Source of the DNA: Asterochloris sp. CNOR1
Lineage: Eukaryota > Chlorophyta > Trebouxiophyceae > Trebouxiales > Trebouxiaceae
Assembly (NCBI GenBank): GCA_963969365.1
Contig: OZ017757.1
Location: 2,604,001-2,668,000, forward strand
Direction of reading: 5' to 3'
DNA: 64,000 nt
This document shows positions 21,409 through 33,240 of the stretch, one piece after another. The notes beneath the pieces were generated by a model. It saw only the letters and a list, made by a program, of their open reading frames with translations. It was not told the DNA's origin and made no database searches. Every line of letters begins with the position of its first letter. Within the stretch, counting starts at the first letter, position 1. The position numbers were made by a program, and so were the translations under genes.

Positions 21409-24400
21409 CGCTGTCCTCCGAGCCTGACGCTCTGCTGTCCTCTTCCCCTGCTTGGTTCCCTCCCCCTGCTGACTCAAAGTAGTCAGTCTCAGTGTTCGCG
21501 TCATCGTCTTCAGGGACAACTGTCGGGCACAGGCAGGAGATGCACAGGGCCGTGCGGGCCACTGTGGCCAGGCGGCCGCCCAGCCTGCCTGCCCGTGTGC
21601 TGGGAGGCTTCCACTTTGCGCCCCTGGCGCGGCGGGGCTGTTCCTTCATGACAGCGGGCAGGCGCAGCACGTGCGTGCTGGGCGAGTCCTCAGGCACCCA
21701 CTGCAGCAGCAGGCCGATGAGCAGCTGTCAGCAATGAGGCGCCAACGTGCAGGCATGGCGAGTTGGTGGTGGCACAGAGCCTTCTAAAACCTGAGGGCTT
21801 GGCAGGGTCAAAAAGCAGCAACAGCTTACAGGGCCAGCAGCAACAAATGTGTCATTAGCTTCACTGCACACCTGCAGACGCTACACCTGGGCACCTTGGG
21901 GTGGCACAGCGGCTGCTGGAGTGGAGCCCTTGACAGGGGCAGCAGGCAGCCACAGCTGACAGGTCCAGCTGCACATGTCCCTAATGACATGCAAACCTCA
22001 CCTTCAGCATGACCGCCTGCCTGTGCACATAGGGGTGGCACAGCGCCTGCTGGGGGGTGAGGCGCTTGGCGGGGTTAGGGTGCAGCAGCTGCCTGACCAG
22101 GTCCAATAGCTCCACCCCATGGTATTTGTAGACGTCGCGCAGCTCCCTCTGGCGGGGAACAGTCACCCCGTCCTCCTCCACAAACTCCTCCCAATGAGAT
22201 GCCTGCACAGCAGCAGTGCAGCAGGTCCTGCAGCTGGCTGGAAGCAGCAGCATGGGTCCAGTGGGTCCAATACCTACGTGACCCCGCCAAGACTCTTGCA
22301 GAAAAGCTGCTGGGGATGCTGTTGGCGACACCAGTCGCAGGGCTGCCTCTGGAGGGGCACGGTGCGCCCACTGACAAATGCAGACTCTAACCCATTGGGC
22401 TGCAGCTGCCAGCGGGCAGACGATGGCATGTGACAGGCAACAACTGCTTGCGCTGCTTGTCTTGCACAGCAGGCAACAGAGGCTGCTTGGCCATATGCGG
22501 CACGCCATTGATTCTGATTCACACAGGCGGGCTGGTAGATGACTGAATGTCCTGTGCAGATGCTGACCACAACAGAAGCATGTCTGCATCTGCAGTTCGT
22601 TGGCATGGCGTTGGTCATCAAAGACCAGCAGTGCACCATGGCCCTGCCAGTCTGGGTGCAACCACCTGTGTCACTCACTCAGATCCCAACCCTCCTGCTT
22701 CAACATGACAAGCTGCATGCCGTGCAGCTTCCAAGGGCCCATGCCTGAGGACCCGTCCCCGCTCTCAGACATGTTCAGCAGATTACAAACTGCGCAAGTC
22801 AGGCAGCGCACCCATTTCTTGGCAGCGATGACTGCATTTCCCACGATCGCCTCGGGCCTCTCATCCTGAGGCCTCAGCAGCGGCCACCTCCCTGCAGCAT
22901 GAGGAGGCAATGCATGGAGCATGGGTGGCAACATCAGGGCAAGAGCAGTGAAGACTCCCTGGGCCAAATTGGCCCCCAACCTCAGAGTGGTGCAATAGAC
23001 AACATAGCCAGAACCACGCTGCTGCCTCCAACCGACAACAAGCAGCAGGTGTAAGGGCAGACTGGGCATGGCAAACTCTGCCAGTCACTTATCTTTGACA
23101 CAGGCAGACTCCTCAAGCAGGACAGGGAAGGCGGCATGAGGCAGCATCGCTGATGATTCTCAACGCAAGCACTGGGTGCCACCGCACTCTACTGCCTGTG
23201 CTACGCCGTGCATGTCATCACAGCGCACCTGTGGCCATGCGGACGATGTTGGCGCCCAGTTGCCACATGTCCTGCTGGGCGGGGCTGACGGCAGCCTGGC
23301 CCCTGCACCTCTCCTCCTCAGGCCCTTCTGAGCCATCTTCCTGCTGTGAGTGCAGCTGCAGAATCAGCTCGGGGCTCAACACTTGCAGGATGCCCCACTC
23401 GGCTGCGCTCCCTGCGGGGTCTGCAGGCAGGAAGGTACACCTCGTGCCTCGGCTGATGCTGTGCAGTGGACTTGACCACCTGCCCACCTGCAGCACTGTC
23501 CAAAGGCTGCACACCTGCAGGAGGGACAACGAATGCATCCCCAGCCTGCAGGCGAGATGGGCCCCTTTTGCTGAGGCAGTGGGAGATGCGTGGCTGGGGC
23601 AGCTAACCTGGTGTCAGGCTGGAACTGCGGCCCAACCCGGTCAGTTTCAGCTGTGCGGGCTCTCCCTCGTCAACCTCCTTGACCAGAAAGTGCTGGGGCT
23701 GCAGGTTGCGGTGGGCAACGCCGGCTGCATGTAGGGACCTGAAGGCCTGCAGCAACTAGTAATGTTTGTAACCCTTGAGTTACATACTTTGCTCATGTGC
23801 TGTGGCTGCAGGTCGCATTAGGTCGGGCTGGCTGCTTGCATGGCTCTCAACACCTGCAGACAGGCAGAATGTTGTGAAGCTTGGGGCTCATGCTGTGAAG
23901 TCCGGGGGTCCATGCTGTGCTCAGGTGCTATGGCTGCAGGTTGCAGTGTGCTGGCTCTGCCCCATGCATGGCCTCAGCGCCTGGAGCAGGGCAGGTGCAA
24001 TTGGCGTGCATAGAAAGACAACAAGTGGAGCCTGCACCAGTGCGCAGCAGGTGGCGGTCAAGGCATTTTCAAGCAGCAACCTGTACATTGCAGAGATGCA
24101 GACAGTGAGCCCTTTCTCTGCTCATGTGCAGAGGCTTGGCGGCGACTGTAACAGGCTGGCCGCACTGGCACCTGCAGTGCTCCATATCCTTTTGTGTCAG
24201 GCAGCAGCACCCTTTTGCAAAGCTGGACCATTGTCCCAGGCAGCAGCAATCACAAGGCCTCTCAGCTGCTGTCTGAGTGCAGGCATAGGGGCATGCAGAG
24301 GCACCCCAGGTACAGCAAGCCGACGCCCAGCAGTAGCTCACCTTGGCACCATGCAGGGCCAGCATGTTGACGATGCGAGCAATGCTCTGAGTGGCTTCAA

Positions 24401-27400
24401 TGTAGTCCTCGTGCACCCAGTCAACGCTGGTGCTGGTCTGGCTGCCAGATGTAGAGCTCTCACAGGCCGAGCTCTTGCTGCCAGCAGAGGAGGCTGCTCC
24501 CTTGCAGCAGAGCCAGCGGCTGGCCTGCCTGCTCCTGCCTTCCCCTGGGTCAGCAGCCCTGCCAGCGCTGCCAGACTGAGAGGCTGCAGCCTGCCCAGCT
24601 GATGCAGAGGGGGTGGCACTGCTGCTGCTAGCACGGCTGTGCTGGCTTGCAGCCACACCTAGACTCCTGACCCAACTGTGCTGGCTGGCAGCACGGTGGC
24701 CGCTGCTCACTGCACTGGCGGCTGGGCTTGCAGCAGCAGGAGCCTCTGAAGCTGGGCTCTGGCCGCCCGCAGACGGCGCCCTGGTGCTGCAAATCCTGTC
24801 TGCACCCTGCCCACTACTGTGCACGCTGCCTGCAGAGCTCCCCTGCACACTGCCAGCCCTGCTGGCAGAAGGGGTGCCCCGCACAGGACTGCTGCTCTCG
24901 CCACTGGCTTCATCGGCAGCTTGGGTGTCGGCGCTCGAGGCATGGGGGCCAGGCTTGCAGTGCAAGTGCGGCCCTGCATTTGCAGCGCCGTCAGCCCCAG
25001 CAGCTGGGCTCAGGCTGCCCTGGACACCTCCTGAGGCAGCGCCGGCCAGGCCCTCAACAGCGCCCTCCGCGTCAGCGCCAGCCAGGCCCTCAACAGCACC
25101 CCCTGGGTCAGTGCTGGAGGTATTCCCAGCAGCAGAGCTGAGGGCAGGCACAGCACAACCCCTTGGCCCCATGTCGGCACAGGTGTCCTCTGGCATCCTG
25201 TGCCCCTCACCTTCAATGTCACTCTCCGCCTCAACGTCAGAGCTGACATGACTGTCGCTCTCCTCCTCGTCGCTGGTAGTGGGGCTGGAGGAGTCAAAGA
25301 CAGCCTCGTCCTCAAAGGCCTCCAGCCGGTAGTGCTCCAGGGTGCGGCGGCTCTTGACCAGCCTGCAGGCAGGCAGTGGAAACAGGTTCCAATGGGCTGC
25401 ACTGAGTCAACTTGGAACAGCACTGGGAGGGCTATCGCTGTCCTGTTATAGGCGTGGCGACAAGGGGTCATGGGGACCTCGTGGTCGCTGATGCACAGGT
25501 GCCTCCAGGGTTTATTGTCGCTCCACCATGCTGCAGGCTGTTGGGAGTCGAGGACATAACAAGGAACAGCAACTGCCTGGACATCCTCAGGCAGCTGGAT
25601 GCCCTTGCAGAGTTGGGCAGCACTACACCAGCCTGCAGACAGGCAGCACAATCCATACAGCACCAAGGAGCAGGTCTGCAGCTCCTGATGCTGTCACGGT
25701 TTGCTGCCTCTGGGCCAGCCTGCAGGCCGTGGTGCACAGCACATCGTGGGGCCACAGGCCCTTTGCTTTGCTGCACATGCGGCATTCGGTCCCCGACCAG
25801 CTCAAGTTGCATCAGGGCGGAAGAAGCTCACAGGCAGGTCAAGATCAGCTGGGTGTGTGGCAGTCACAGGCCCTGGGGCTGCATGACGTACAGGCGTAGG
25901 TGGTTGCGCACGAGCTTGCAGGGAATGCCAGACACGCTTGCTGTGCCTCTCATGCATCGTGAGGAGAGGCAAGTGTCAGCAGGTCCCGCAGGCCCCTTCC
26001 GCAGTCACGGCATGCATGCCACCAAGCGAGCAACGGGCGAACTATACAGCGCCTCAGCCCAGGAGGCGCTCCCTCAGGTGCAGGCCTTAAACAAAGCGCC
26101 TGCTGTGCACCAAGGGCAGTGCAAGCGATGAAACAGTCAGCCGTGAAGCTCCCGTGGCTGATGCTGTCGGTGCACACAGTGACCGGCGTGCTGGCAAGCA
26201 GCCACGGCAGCAGTGAGCAACAGGGTAGCAGAGTGCATGGTGACACTCACGCTGTGATGATGTAATGCTGCTTCCCCACACGGTAGCTGCCGACCAGGCG
26301 GGGCACCGCCTTGCTGGGCTGTGCGATGCGCAGCGCGTGCAGCTCCTGAGTGATTTGCAACTCTGCTAGAGGGCCAGACACCTCAATCACCTGCAGGCCA
26401 GTCCAGTGAGACCAAGTGGCTGCAGGGCAGGCGGACTGTGATCAGTGCCTGATGGGCAACACCTGCACAATCGCCTAGTGTTGCAGAAGCCAGTGACAGA
26501 GCAGGCACTTTCTCACTCAGCACGCACAGCAAGCAGTGCATGCAGGCCCAGGGCAAGCTGGGAGAAGCCCAGCCAAGGCCTGACAGCCTCCACCACCTGC
26601 ACGACCTCATGAGAGTCCACAGTTGCAGATCTGGAGCAGCACTGTACCCAGCTGACAGTGAAGCTGCAATGCGCGCAGCAGGTGCATGGATCCACCTCCT
26701 ACCACCAGGGATGTCAGTGTAGGCAGCTGCAGTTTGGGAGCAGCGCTGGGCTCAGCAGGCCTGAGGTGACAGTGAGTGGCGGAGAAGGGCGTTGCCAACA
26801 AGCTACCATGCTGCAGCCCCTGCTACCTCAATACATGGCGCCTATACTTCACATACAAGCGATTGACTGAGCTGCTCACACTTGTACAGCAGACAGCGCC
26901 ACCATCTTTGCTTTCGATCTCTGCACTCATGGCAGGCGCTGCTCTTCTATCCAGCTGCCGCTTCTTGCAGTAGAAGGGCCTGCAGGGGCGCTGTTGCTCT
27001 AGCGCTGCCTGCTCACAATCTGGCAACGCTCACCCGGACAGCTTGCTGCTGCACAGCCCAGACAAAGACTTTTAGAGCCCGTTCACAGCCTGCCAGCAGC
27101 AGGCACAAGACTTGCCAGCCATGCAGGCCAGCCCAGAAGTTTTCACAGCGTGCACACACCTCACATCGACAGCCAGCTGCTTGCAGGCCACCACACACCT
27201 CATGCAGTGCTCACCTTGACAGCTCGCTGCTTGCAGGGCTTGAACTTGTCCCAGCCCTGGTGGACCAGGCCCGTGTTGCCGGCAGCAAAGGGCATGGGCT
27301 GAAGGCGCAACTGCTTTTTGCGGGCGACCGAGACTGTCAGGTGGGGCGCAGGAGCCAGCTTCCACGCGGTTGACTGCGCCTGCTGCCATGCTCTCGCCAG

Positions 27401-28101
27401 GGCAGAGACCGTCTGCAACAAGCATGCAGCGATTCAGTCTCGCGCTCAGTTTGTGAAGGCAGCACCATAGGTCTCATTGCCTGCAGCATGGGGTCACGCG
27501 CACACTTGACTGAGGATTGCCAGAGACTGTGGCTGGTTTGCAGCACTGCAGTGGTGGGCGTCCAAGAAGGTGAGGTGGAGCTGGGGAGCAAAACGCTCAG
27601 CACTGGACAGAGCTTGCTGTCGGGCCTGTGTCCCACCCGCCGGTCGCCCTCAGCAGTCGATGCAGCCATGCAGGATGGGCCTTGTGGCATTCCCACTGAA
27701 GGGTGTCGCTGCCCAGCCCTGCAGTGGAAGGCTTGGACGCTGTGCGGACAAGGCTTGCAGCAGGCACAACAGCTGTCATGTCCAGGACCCACGCGTGTTT
27801 GAAACATGCATCGTGGGCAGTAGTGCCACTTGCATCAGGGTGACAGCTTGCTGCCGCACAGGCAGTGCTTTTGTATAGATGAACTTGGGCTAGCCGCTGC
27901 TGCAGGCTGTTTGCATGAGCTTACACTACTATTCACTATCCTCAGGGCTTGTGACATACCTGATGCAGTTGTCTGGGCAATGCGTGCTCGAAAGTTGTCA
28001 GAGTGCAAGGCGCTTGCACCCAGTGTGGCCTGGCTGGCAGCAGAGGCATGGAGGGCTGCCGGTGGTTGCAGATACTCCACACCAGCACTTGCAGCGGCCA
28101 T
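21409..28101 (-). CDS. protein pseudokinase with long hinge insert
   Basis: Minus-strand gene. The probable first exon starts at ATG 28,101 (MAAASAGVEYLQPPAALHAS). The exon ending at 27,215 carries the beta-3 strand (KPCKQRAVKV, catalytic Lys kept). Helix C lies near 26,390-26,250 (AELQITQELHALRIAQPSKA). A Ser/Ala-rich acidic insert of roughly 300 residues (about 25,340-24,440) precedes helix E (SIARIVNMLALHGAK). The catalytic-loop exon is 23,746-23,608 (AGVAHRNLQPQHFLV ... LKLTGLGRSS). The HRD aspartate is Asn and the DFG aspartate is Gly, so both catalytic acids are missing. Later exons keep the C-lobe scaffold: LSPELILQL, QQDMWQLGANIVRMATG near 23,290-23,220, and LLHPNPAKRLTPQQALCHPY near 22,090-22,030, then a basic/acidic tail to about 21,409. 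The fold is intact, suggesting a regulatory scaffold (inference). It is related to the adjacent kinase (LLALHGA versus MLALHGA; DMWALGA versus DMWQLGA). Confidence 0.7.
23797..23988 (-). repeat. two decayed copies of the catalytic-loop exon in the preceding intron
   Basis: Bases 23,797-23,859 and 23,925-23,988 match the 5' part of exon 23,746-23,608. Minus-strand translation of the first reads LQVLRAMQAASPT, stop, CDLQPQH, against LQAFRSLHAAGVAHRNLQPQH in the exon. The second reads EAMHGAEPAHCNLQP, stop, H. Both carry stop codons and lie upstream in transcript sense. Spacing from the exon is about 107 and 235 bp. Confidence 0.75.
27028..27196 (-). repeat. decayed copies of the beta-3 (catalytic Lys) exon end and its donor
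   Basis: The real exon end at 27,215 reads KPCKQRAVKV across the donor GTGAGC. At about 27,190-27,158 the minus strand reads VACKQLAVDV with GTGAGG, and at about 27,060-27,028 it reads VWAVQQQAVRV with GTGAGC. Both lie in the following intron and preserve the donor edge. Confidence 0.6.
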
Positions 28102-28449
28102 GGAACAGAAGGCACTGTTGCTCAGATTCTGCTGTGCTGAGGCGCTGCATGACGCAGCTTGCTGCACCCAGAGCCATGCATAGGCAGTGTGGGGCAACGC
28201 TTGCACTTTTTTGGTAGGCAAGAGGTGCCTAGAGCATGCCTGCACAGGAACTGGGAGATGCGCGGATCAGGGGCGTTCACAGACAGCTTGAGGCAGACTG
28301 CTCACTCTTTGATGCTGCTCTGCAAGAGCTCTGCAGTAGGCTATTGAGATGAAATCTAGACATGTCTCTATGAATGAACAGAGTGGGGCCCTGCATGACA
28401 GCAACGCCCCCTGCAGATGCGCCTGAGCTTGTCAGGAGGATTCTCACCC

Positions 28450-29428
28450 AGTTCCGTGCTGCAAGTGTAGATGGCAAGTTGGCGAAGTCTGTACCTGACG
28501 CCTGCTCCAAGCCGTATCGAGGAAAGTAATCTGCAGCAGATCCATCAAGTAATCCGCTGAAACACCTGAGCAAGTATCAGCTAGCATGCAGTGGGGAGGC
28601 TCCCCCAGCATCTGATCTGTACACATGTGGCCTACTAGGTTGCCATGCAGTTCAGCACAGCCAAAGCCACACATTTAGAGAGTGCTCTGAGCAGGCACCT
28701 GAGCAACTTTAGGGATTCTGCTGCATAGCTTGCAAGCTTCAATCACGGCAAACAAGCCTACCAGTCAAGAGCTTGAGGAGACAGGCCCCCAGAGCCCACA
28801 TGTCCTGGGCTGGCAGGTTGACAGTGCTGCCCAACTCGCCTGCCATACGTGCCAGTACCAATTCTGGTGACTCATAGTCTTCCTTAGCATAATTGTTTGG
28901 CCACTCAGATTCTGACTGGCCTGCACCCAACAGGGCTGGCCCATGACAAGACCGGACTTTGTGCTGAAGAGCTTGATTTGGGAGGGTGGACACCTGTGTA
29001 GCACTACAGACACAACAGAGCCAAGCCCAAACTTGCCTGCCGGTGAGTAGTATTTGTGCATACCAAAGTCAAGCAGCTTCACATTGCTGCCTGGCTGTAA
29101 CACGTTGCTGGGGCCACAGCAGAACAGGTTGTCAAGGGTGACGTCCCGGTGCACAAACTGCTGGGCGTGGCAGTCTCTCAGGGCCTGCAAGCAGCTGGTC
29201 AGGTCAGGTGCACAGCGTCAGACTGGCTGCTATACTGACCACCAAATGCTGCTCGACATGGCTGCTATGCATCACAAAGTGCATTTGCTCACACTTGCGC
29301 CATGAAGCGCCAAGAGGTTGCCCAGGAGCTTGAGCTTGGCAAGGTCTTCAGGCTGGGGCTGCAGCCCCGGAGCTCGAGCATGTAATGCTGCCTGCAACGT
29401 CTCCAACAGCCCAGGGCCACTCAGGTAC
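28450..29428 (-). pseudogene. 3' half of a protein kinase gene, separated from its 5' half
   Basis: Minus-strand exons encode a kinase from the hinge onward. The exon from 29,428 (acceptor CTGCAG; first base completes a Glu codon) reads YLSGPGLLETLQAALHARAP and ends with helix E (LLGNLLALHGA). Exon 29,184-29,037 has the catalytic loop and DFG (QQFVHRDVTLDNLF, NVKLLDFGMHKYY), followed by a GC donor. The exon near 28,900-28,760 has EDYESPELVLARMAGE and PAQDMWALGACLLKLLTG. A further exon near 28,553-28,460 reads GLLDGSAADYFPRYGLEQAS. All catalytic motifs of the C-lobe are present, unlike in the neighbouring pseudokinase. No glycine loop or VAIK lysine lies upstream on this strand, because transposon copy 1 begins at 29,767. 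The matching N-lobe is at 39,761-40,142 on the opposite strand. The 3' end of the gene is unclear. Confidence 0.7.
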
Positions 29429-29766
29429 CTGCAGGCCAGGGAGTTAGGTCAGCACCCAGCTTGCCAGCTGCACCACCTCCCTATCCGGGTCAGGCCGTGT
29501 GGGACAGCCTGCGCGCTAGCGGCAGCAAGCAGAGGATTGTAGGTGGGGGCCACCAGGAGGTCAGGGCGGAGAACAAGGGGGAGAAGCCAGCAGAGAGCGG
29601 CAAGGTCTTGATGGCAGACAAGTGTGTTGCATCACACAAATCACTTTGCACTGCACCACACACATCACTTTGCACTGCACTGCTATCGATAGGATGCCCA
29701 GCCAAAAGACACCCACCGAGATGTTGGCCAGGTGATTGACTCGTCAGCAGCAGAGCGCGCAGCAGA

Positions 29767-29800
29767 CATCTGAAGAGTGCAGACAGCACAGATCTGTAGG
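29767..29800 (+). repeat. left terminal inverted repeat of transposon copy 1
   Basis: 34 bp, starting CATCTGAAGAGTGC and ending ATCTGTAGG; pairs with 38,925-38,958 with two mismatches. Confidence 0.88.
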
Positions 29801-29809
29801 AGATAGACA

Positions 29810-30110
29810 AGGGTACAAACTTACAAGGATTGTTTGCACCTCCACCAAAAGGTGCCGGTACGATGTAGTGCCATTTGCTGCCCCTGCTGTGCAGGCAGGT
29901 TTTGGTACCTCTGCAGTCTAGGTCAAAATTTATACAAATAGGTACCTACTAGTCTTGTACGATATAGCACGTGTAGAACTGTCCTTACATTTTTGTACAG
30001 CTGCAACAGATGAGTAGTTCTGTAGCCTTTGTAGCTGTGCAAAAGAGTAGCCGCGCAGAAGACTGTACAAACAGGGCACTCCAAAGCTCCAGGGTGCAGA
30101 CAATGCATAG
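29810..30110 (+). repeat. subterminal region with recurring GTAC words (left end, copy 1)
   Basis: Repeated short words such as GGGTACAAAC, CCGGTACGATG, TTGGTACCTC, TTGTACGATA and TTTTGTACAGC occur in both orientations. Such subterminal arrays are transposase-binding sites in CACTA-type elements (family knowledge); binding here is inference. Confidence 0.5.
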
Positions 30111-30246
30111 TACCACATTTGACTGCGACAGATTTCAGTCCAGGGCCAGTTTGTTCACACAGACAATGTGCAGCCACTGTGGCTGCCTAAGGCCAGATGG
30201 ATGTGTACAGATCTGGAGTCGGCGTCTGATGAGGGCTTCCTGAACT

Positions 30247-32767
30247 TCAGGGGCTGAGGTCTGTGCTGATGTATGTAGGAGCCCTGGGGCGCCCTCCTGT
30301 TGACGGCTGCGCTTGTGATCCTGGGGCAGGCCTGCTCTGTACAGCTGAACGGTTACGAGGGCGTGCCTGCAGCCGCACAAACTGCAACGCTGAGAAGCAG
30401 GGCGTCCGACGGTCACATACTTCAGAGACACTCTTCAGATGAGGTGAAACAGGTGTTGCATCTGCTGCCAGGTGCAGCTCGTGACAGAGGCTGAGGCAGC
30501 AGCACTGCAGCAGGCGCATCAGCAGTACCTGTTGAGGCGTCTGCTCGGCATCAGGGCAGCAACGTTTCTTGAACCGGCGAGAAAAGGGCAGGTTGTGCTG
30601 AGCGTCATCCAGCAACATCTTATGCAAGTCTCTCATGGGACCCTGCTCATTAAGACGCTGTGGCAGAGCAGCTTTTGGAGTCTCAGATATCAGCTGGAAC
30701 TGAACCTGCAAACCACGGCGACACACGGTGCAGTGTTGGGAGCAGGTGGCATCAGGTGGCACAAAGCAAGCCGGATATAACCTGAGGAGGCACACGCTGA
30801 TGCAACATGGCCTGGGCTATAGCATGGGCCCGCCAATGAGAAACTCCAATAGGTGAGGCATAGTTCGCTCACCATAACTCCCACGTATGCTATCTCCGCA
30901 GCTGTGACTGGGACCCTGCCATCCTCATCTGGCAGGCGGTCCAGCACAGACTGTACTGTGTCCACAAATGGGGGAAAGCCGTAGGGGTCAGCATCCCCTT
31001 GTTGCTCACCAGGGTTGTTGCTGCCCGGCTCTTGGTAAGAGCACCAGGTCCCACCTGCACATACAGCAGGTTTGGGCGTCAAACAGTGCCAGAAGCAGTG
31101 TGCATCAAACCGACTGTAGGTGTGTGCTTGGTCAGCGGGTTGCAGTGCAAATTGCGCTGCCATGACAAGCTAGGCAGCTGGCAAGCGGTTTGACAGTCAT
31201 TGCCAGGGTAAGTTTGCATGACAATAAGAAACTTGCCTTCTGCCAGCCCCAGCGCCACCTCTTGATTCATTTGCAGCTCCTTGGAGCCATCCACCTCCTC
31301 CCAGTAGTAGACCGACGGGCCCCACTTGGTCACCATGGCAGCATTCTGGTACCAGGAGAAGGCGTCTGTCATGGCGTCCTTGATCCTTTTGCTGAGTGCG
31401 GTTCGCACTTCTCTGGCCTTACTGCTGCCCTGCATGGCATGACAGCCAACTGTAGCATGGTCCCACCCCTGTTCATATCTTCCTGTAATGACCTGCGGGA
31501 GGCAACTCTTGTGCTGAGCTGCGGGAGGAAGGCTTGGCAAGTTGCAGCGCATGCAGGATATGCAACAGACATCTGAACCCAGCAAAGAGGTGTACTGGGT
31601 AAGTGTTAAACATGACATAAAAGAATAGCAGCCACATGAACTGACAGCCTGCAGGACGTCTAGCAATAAGGAACCTCAGTGTAATAAAGGCTTTGCACTA
31701 GGAACTTTTGTGCATGAATGCACGCACCCGGTCACGCAGCTGGATGAGCAGGTCCGCATTGGCGCGCCTAGCAGCATTGGCGTCACTTCCAAAGCCCATC
31801 ACCATGGCTGCTACCACTTCATAGTCACGCTCATCAGGGAAGAAGGTGTTGCTTATCATGTACGCCTCACACTTCCCATCAAAGTCTTTTTTGAGCTGCA
31901 AATCAGACACGCAAGAGTTCTCATGGACACCCACAATTTGCTTGGCTCAGTCCAGGGCAATGGCATACTGCTTGGCTCAGCTCCAGCCCTCAAGCAAACC
32001 ACGCACACATGCACAGGCAGGATGCTACGTGAGGTCAAGCTAGGAGCTGACATGAGCACACCGATGGCCAGGCTCATCCACAAGCGCACAGTGGCAGAAT
32101 CCACTGCCGATCATGCAACAGGGACATGGGGGCCTCACCCCCTTGTCGTCTTTCTTGGTTCTGGTGTTGCCCGAGCCAGCCTACAGGAGCAACAGCAATG
32201 CCCTGCGTTGCTTTGCAAAAGCTTGGGAGAAGCAGTCAGGTTAGTGCTTTCAGTCAGGGGAGCACCAACCTCGCTTGAAGCAAGAAAGCTGAGGCTGGAA
32301 CCAGTCTGCACACAGAGTGCATGCAGCAGCTAGGCAGGACTGCTGTAAGCCAGACCTTATCGCGCTGGATGACCTCTGCAAACAGGTCTGGTAGGCTATC
32401 GAGGGTAGCTGCCAGCTGTCGTGCCTCTTTCACGTGAATCCTTAGCAGCGCATACTGTTTGCGGGCTAATCTGAACTCTGGGTCGTCCTCAAATGTACTG
32501 TCTGCAGAGCACACCAGCAATATAGCACCTAGCGCTGACAACATGGGAGCTTGCAAGGGCGGGCTGGTGCATTGTAAAGAGGACAGAGTGCACATTTCTG
32601 AGCTGTGCATAGACATTCAGAGGCCAACCTGGCTCCTTTTCAGGGCTAGGCAGCTCTTCATGCGCCAGCACAGGCACGACAGTGGTAGTCCTGCCGGAAG
32701 GATGTTGGGTTGTGCCACCAGCACCACGGCGAGGTGACACCTGCACAGGCACATCGCTGTCTGGCAT
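30247..32767 (-). CDS. transposon accessory gene, copy 1 (unknown, TnpA-like position)
   Basis: Minus-strand multi-exon gene, divergent from the transposase. It starts at ATG 32,767 (MPDSDVPVQVSPRRGAGG), continuing with TVVPVLAHEELPSPEKE. Later exons encode FEDDPEFRLARKQYALLRIH (about 32,500-32,360), KKDFDGKCEAYMISNTFFPD (about 31,900-31,710), a helical exon with SKRIKDAMTDAFSWYQNAAM (about 31,430-31,235), one with PFVDTVQSVLDRLPDEDGRV (about 31,060-30,870) and a basic C-terminal exon with NLPFSRRFKKRCCPDAEQT ending at stop 30,247. No known domain was recognised. Many CACTA elements carry a second gene for a DNA-binding partner of the transposase, so a TnpA-like role is an inference from position only. 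The frame is intact here but shifted in copy 2. Confidence 0.6.
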
Positions 32768-33240
32768 TGCATGTCCTGATGTCAATAGAGCAGCCTCAGA
32801 ACTCCAATATGGCCACTGGCATCCAATGGGGCAATGACCACACTTGGTCCCCTGCTGCAGTTCAGATGATCAATGCGCAAAGCGCCCTCAGTTTGTCAGG
32901 CATTGCATGGAAGGTGATGCAATCTAGAAGGCAGTCTGCGGACTCACTGCTTCCTGCAGCACGCCAGTGGCCTCGCTCTGTGTCTGCACAGCACAGATGC
33001 CTACTCAGTGGTCAAACCCTGGACATCTGCCGGGACTGCTTGATGAAGCTGGGAAGGCTGCGTACCGTGGACCCGCCGGGTGTTGAGCAGCTCCCTGTCT
33101 TCCGCGCTTTTTTCCCTTTGAGCAAGGAGGTGGGGTCTGGAGGCCTCCTAGGTCCTGCTTGACTCATGCTGGGATGGGCAGACTGATGAGCAGTCCCGTC
33201 GGTCAAAGAGCGCCAAGTCAACATTCCTTTTTTTTCGCGA
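32768..33240. promoter_or_regulatory. bidirectional promoter region of transposon copy 1
   Basis: 473 bp between the divergent start codons of the accessory gene (32,767) and the transposase (33,241). No specific motif was recognised; the equivalent region in copy 2 is 45,886-46,354. Confidence 0.4.

Noticed and set aside
24613-25251. Plus-strand Ala/Leu-rich frame of 212 residues
   Set aside because: It is the antisense shadow of the Ser/Ala-rich insert of the pseudokinase.
21409-28101. Assignment of the pseudokinase to the SCY1-like family
   Set aside because: SCYL proteins are pseudokinases, but I could not find their HEAT-repeat region, and the sequence after the kinase fold is low-complexity.
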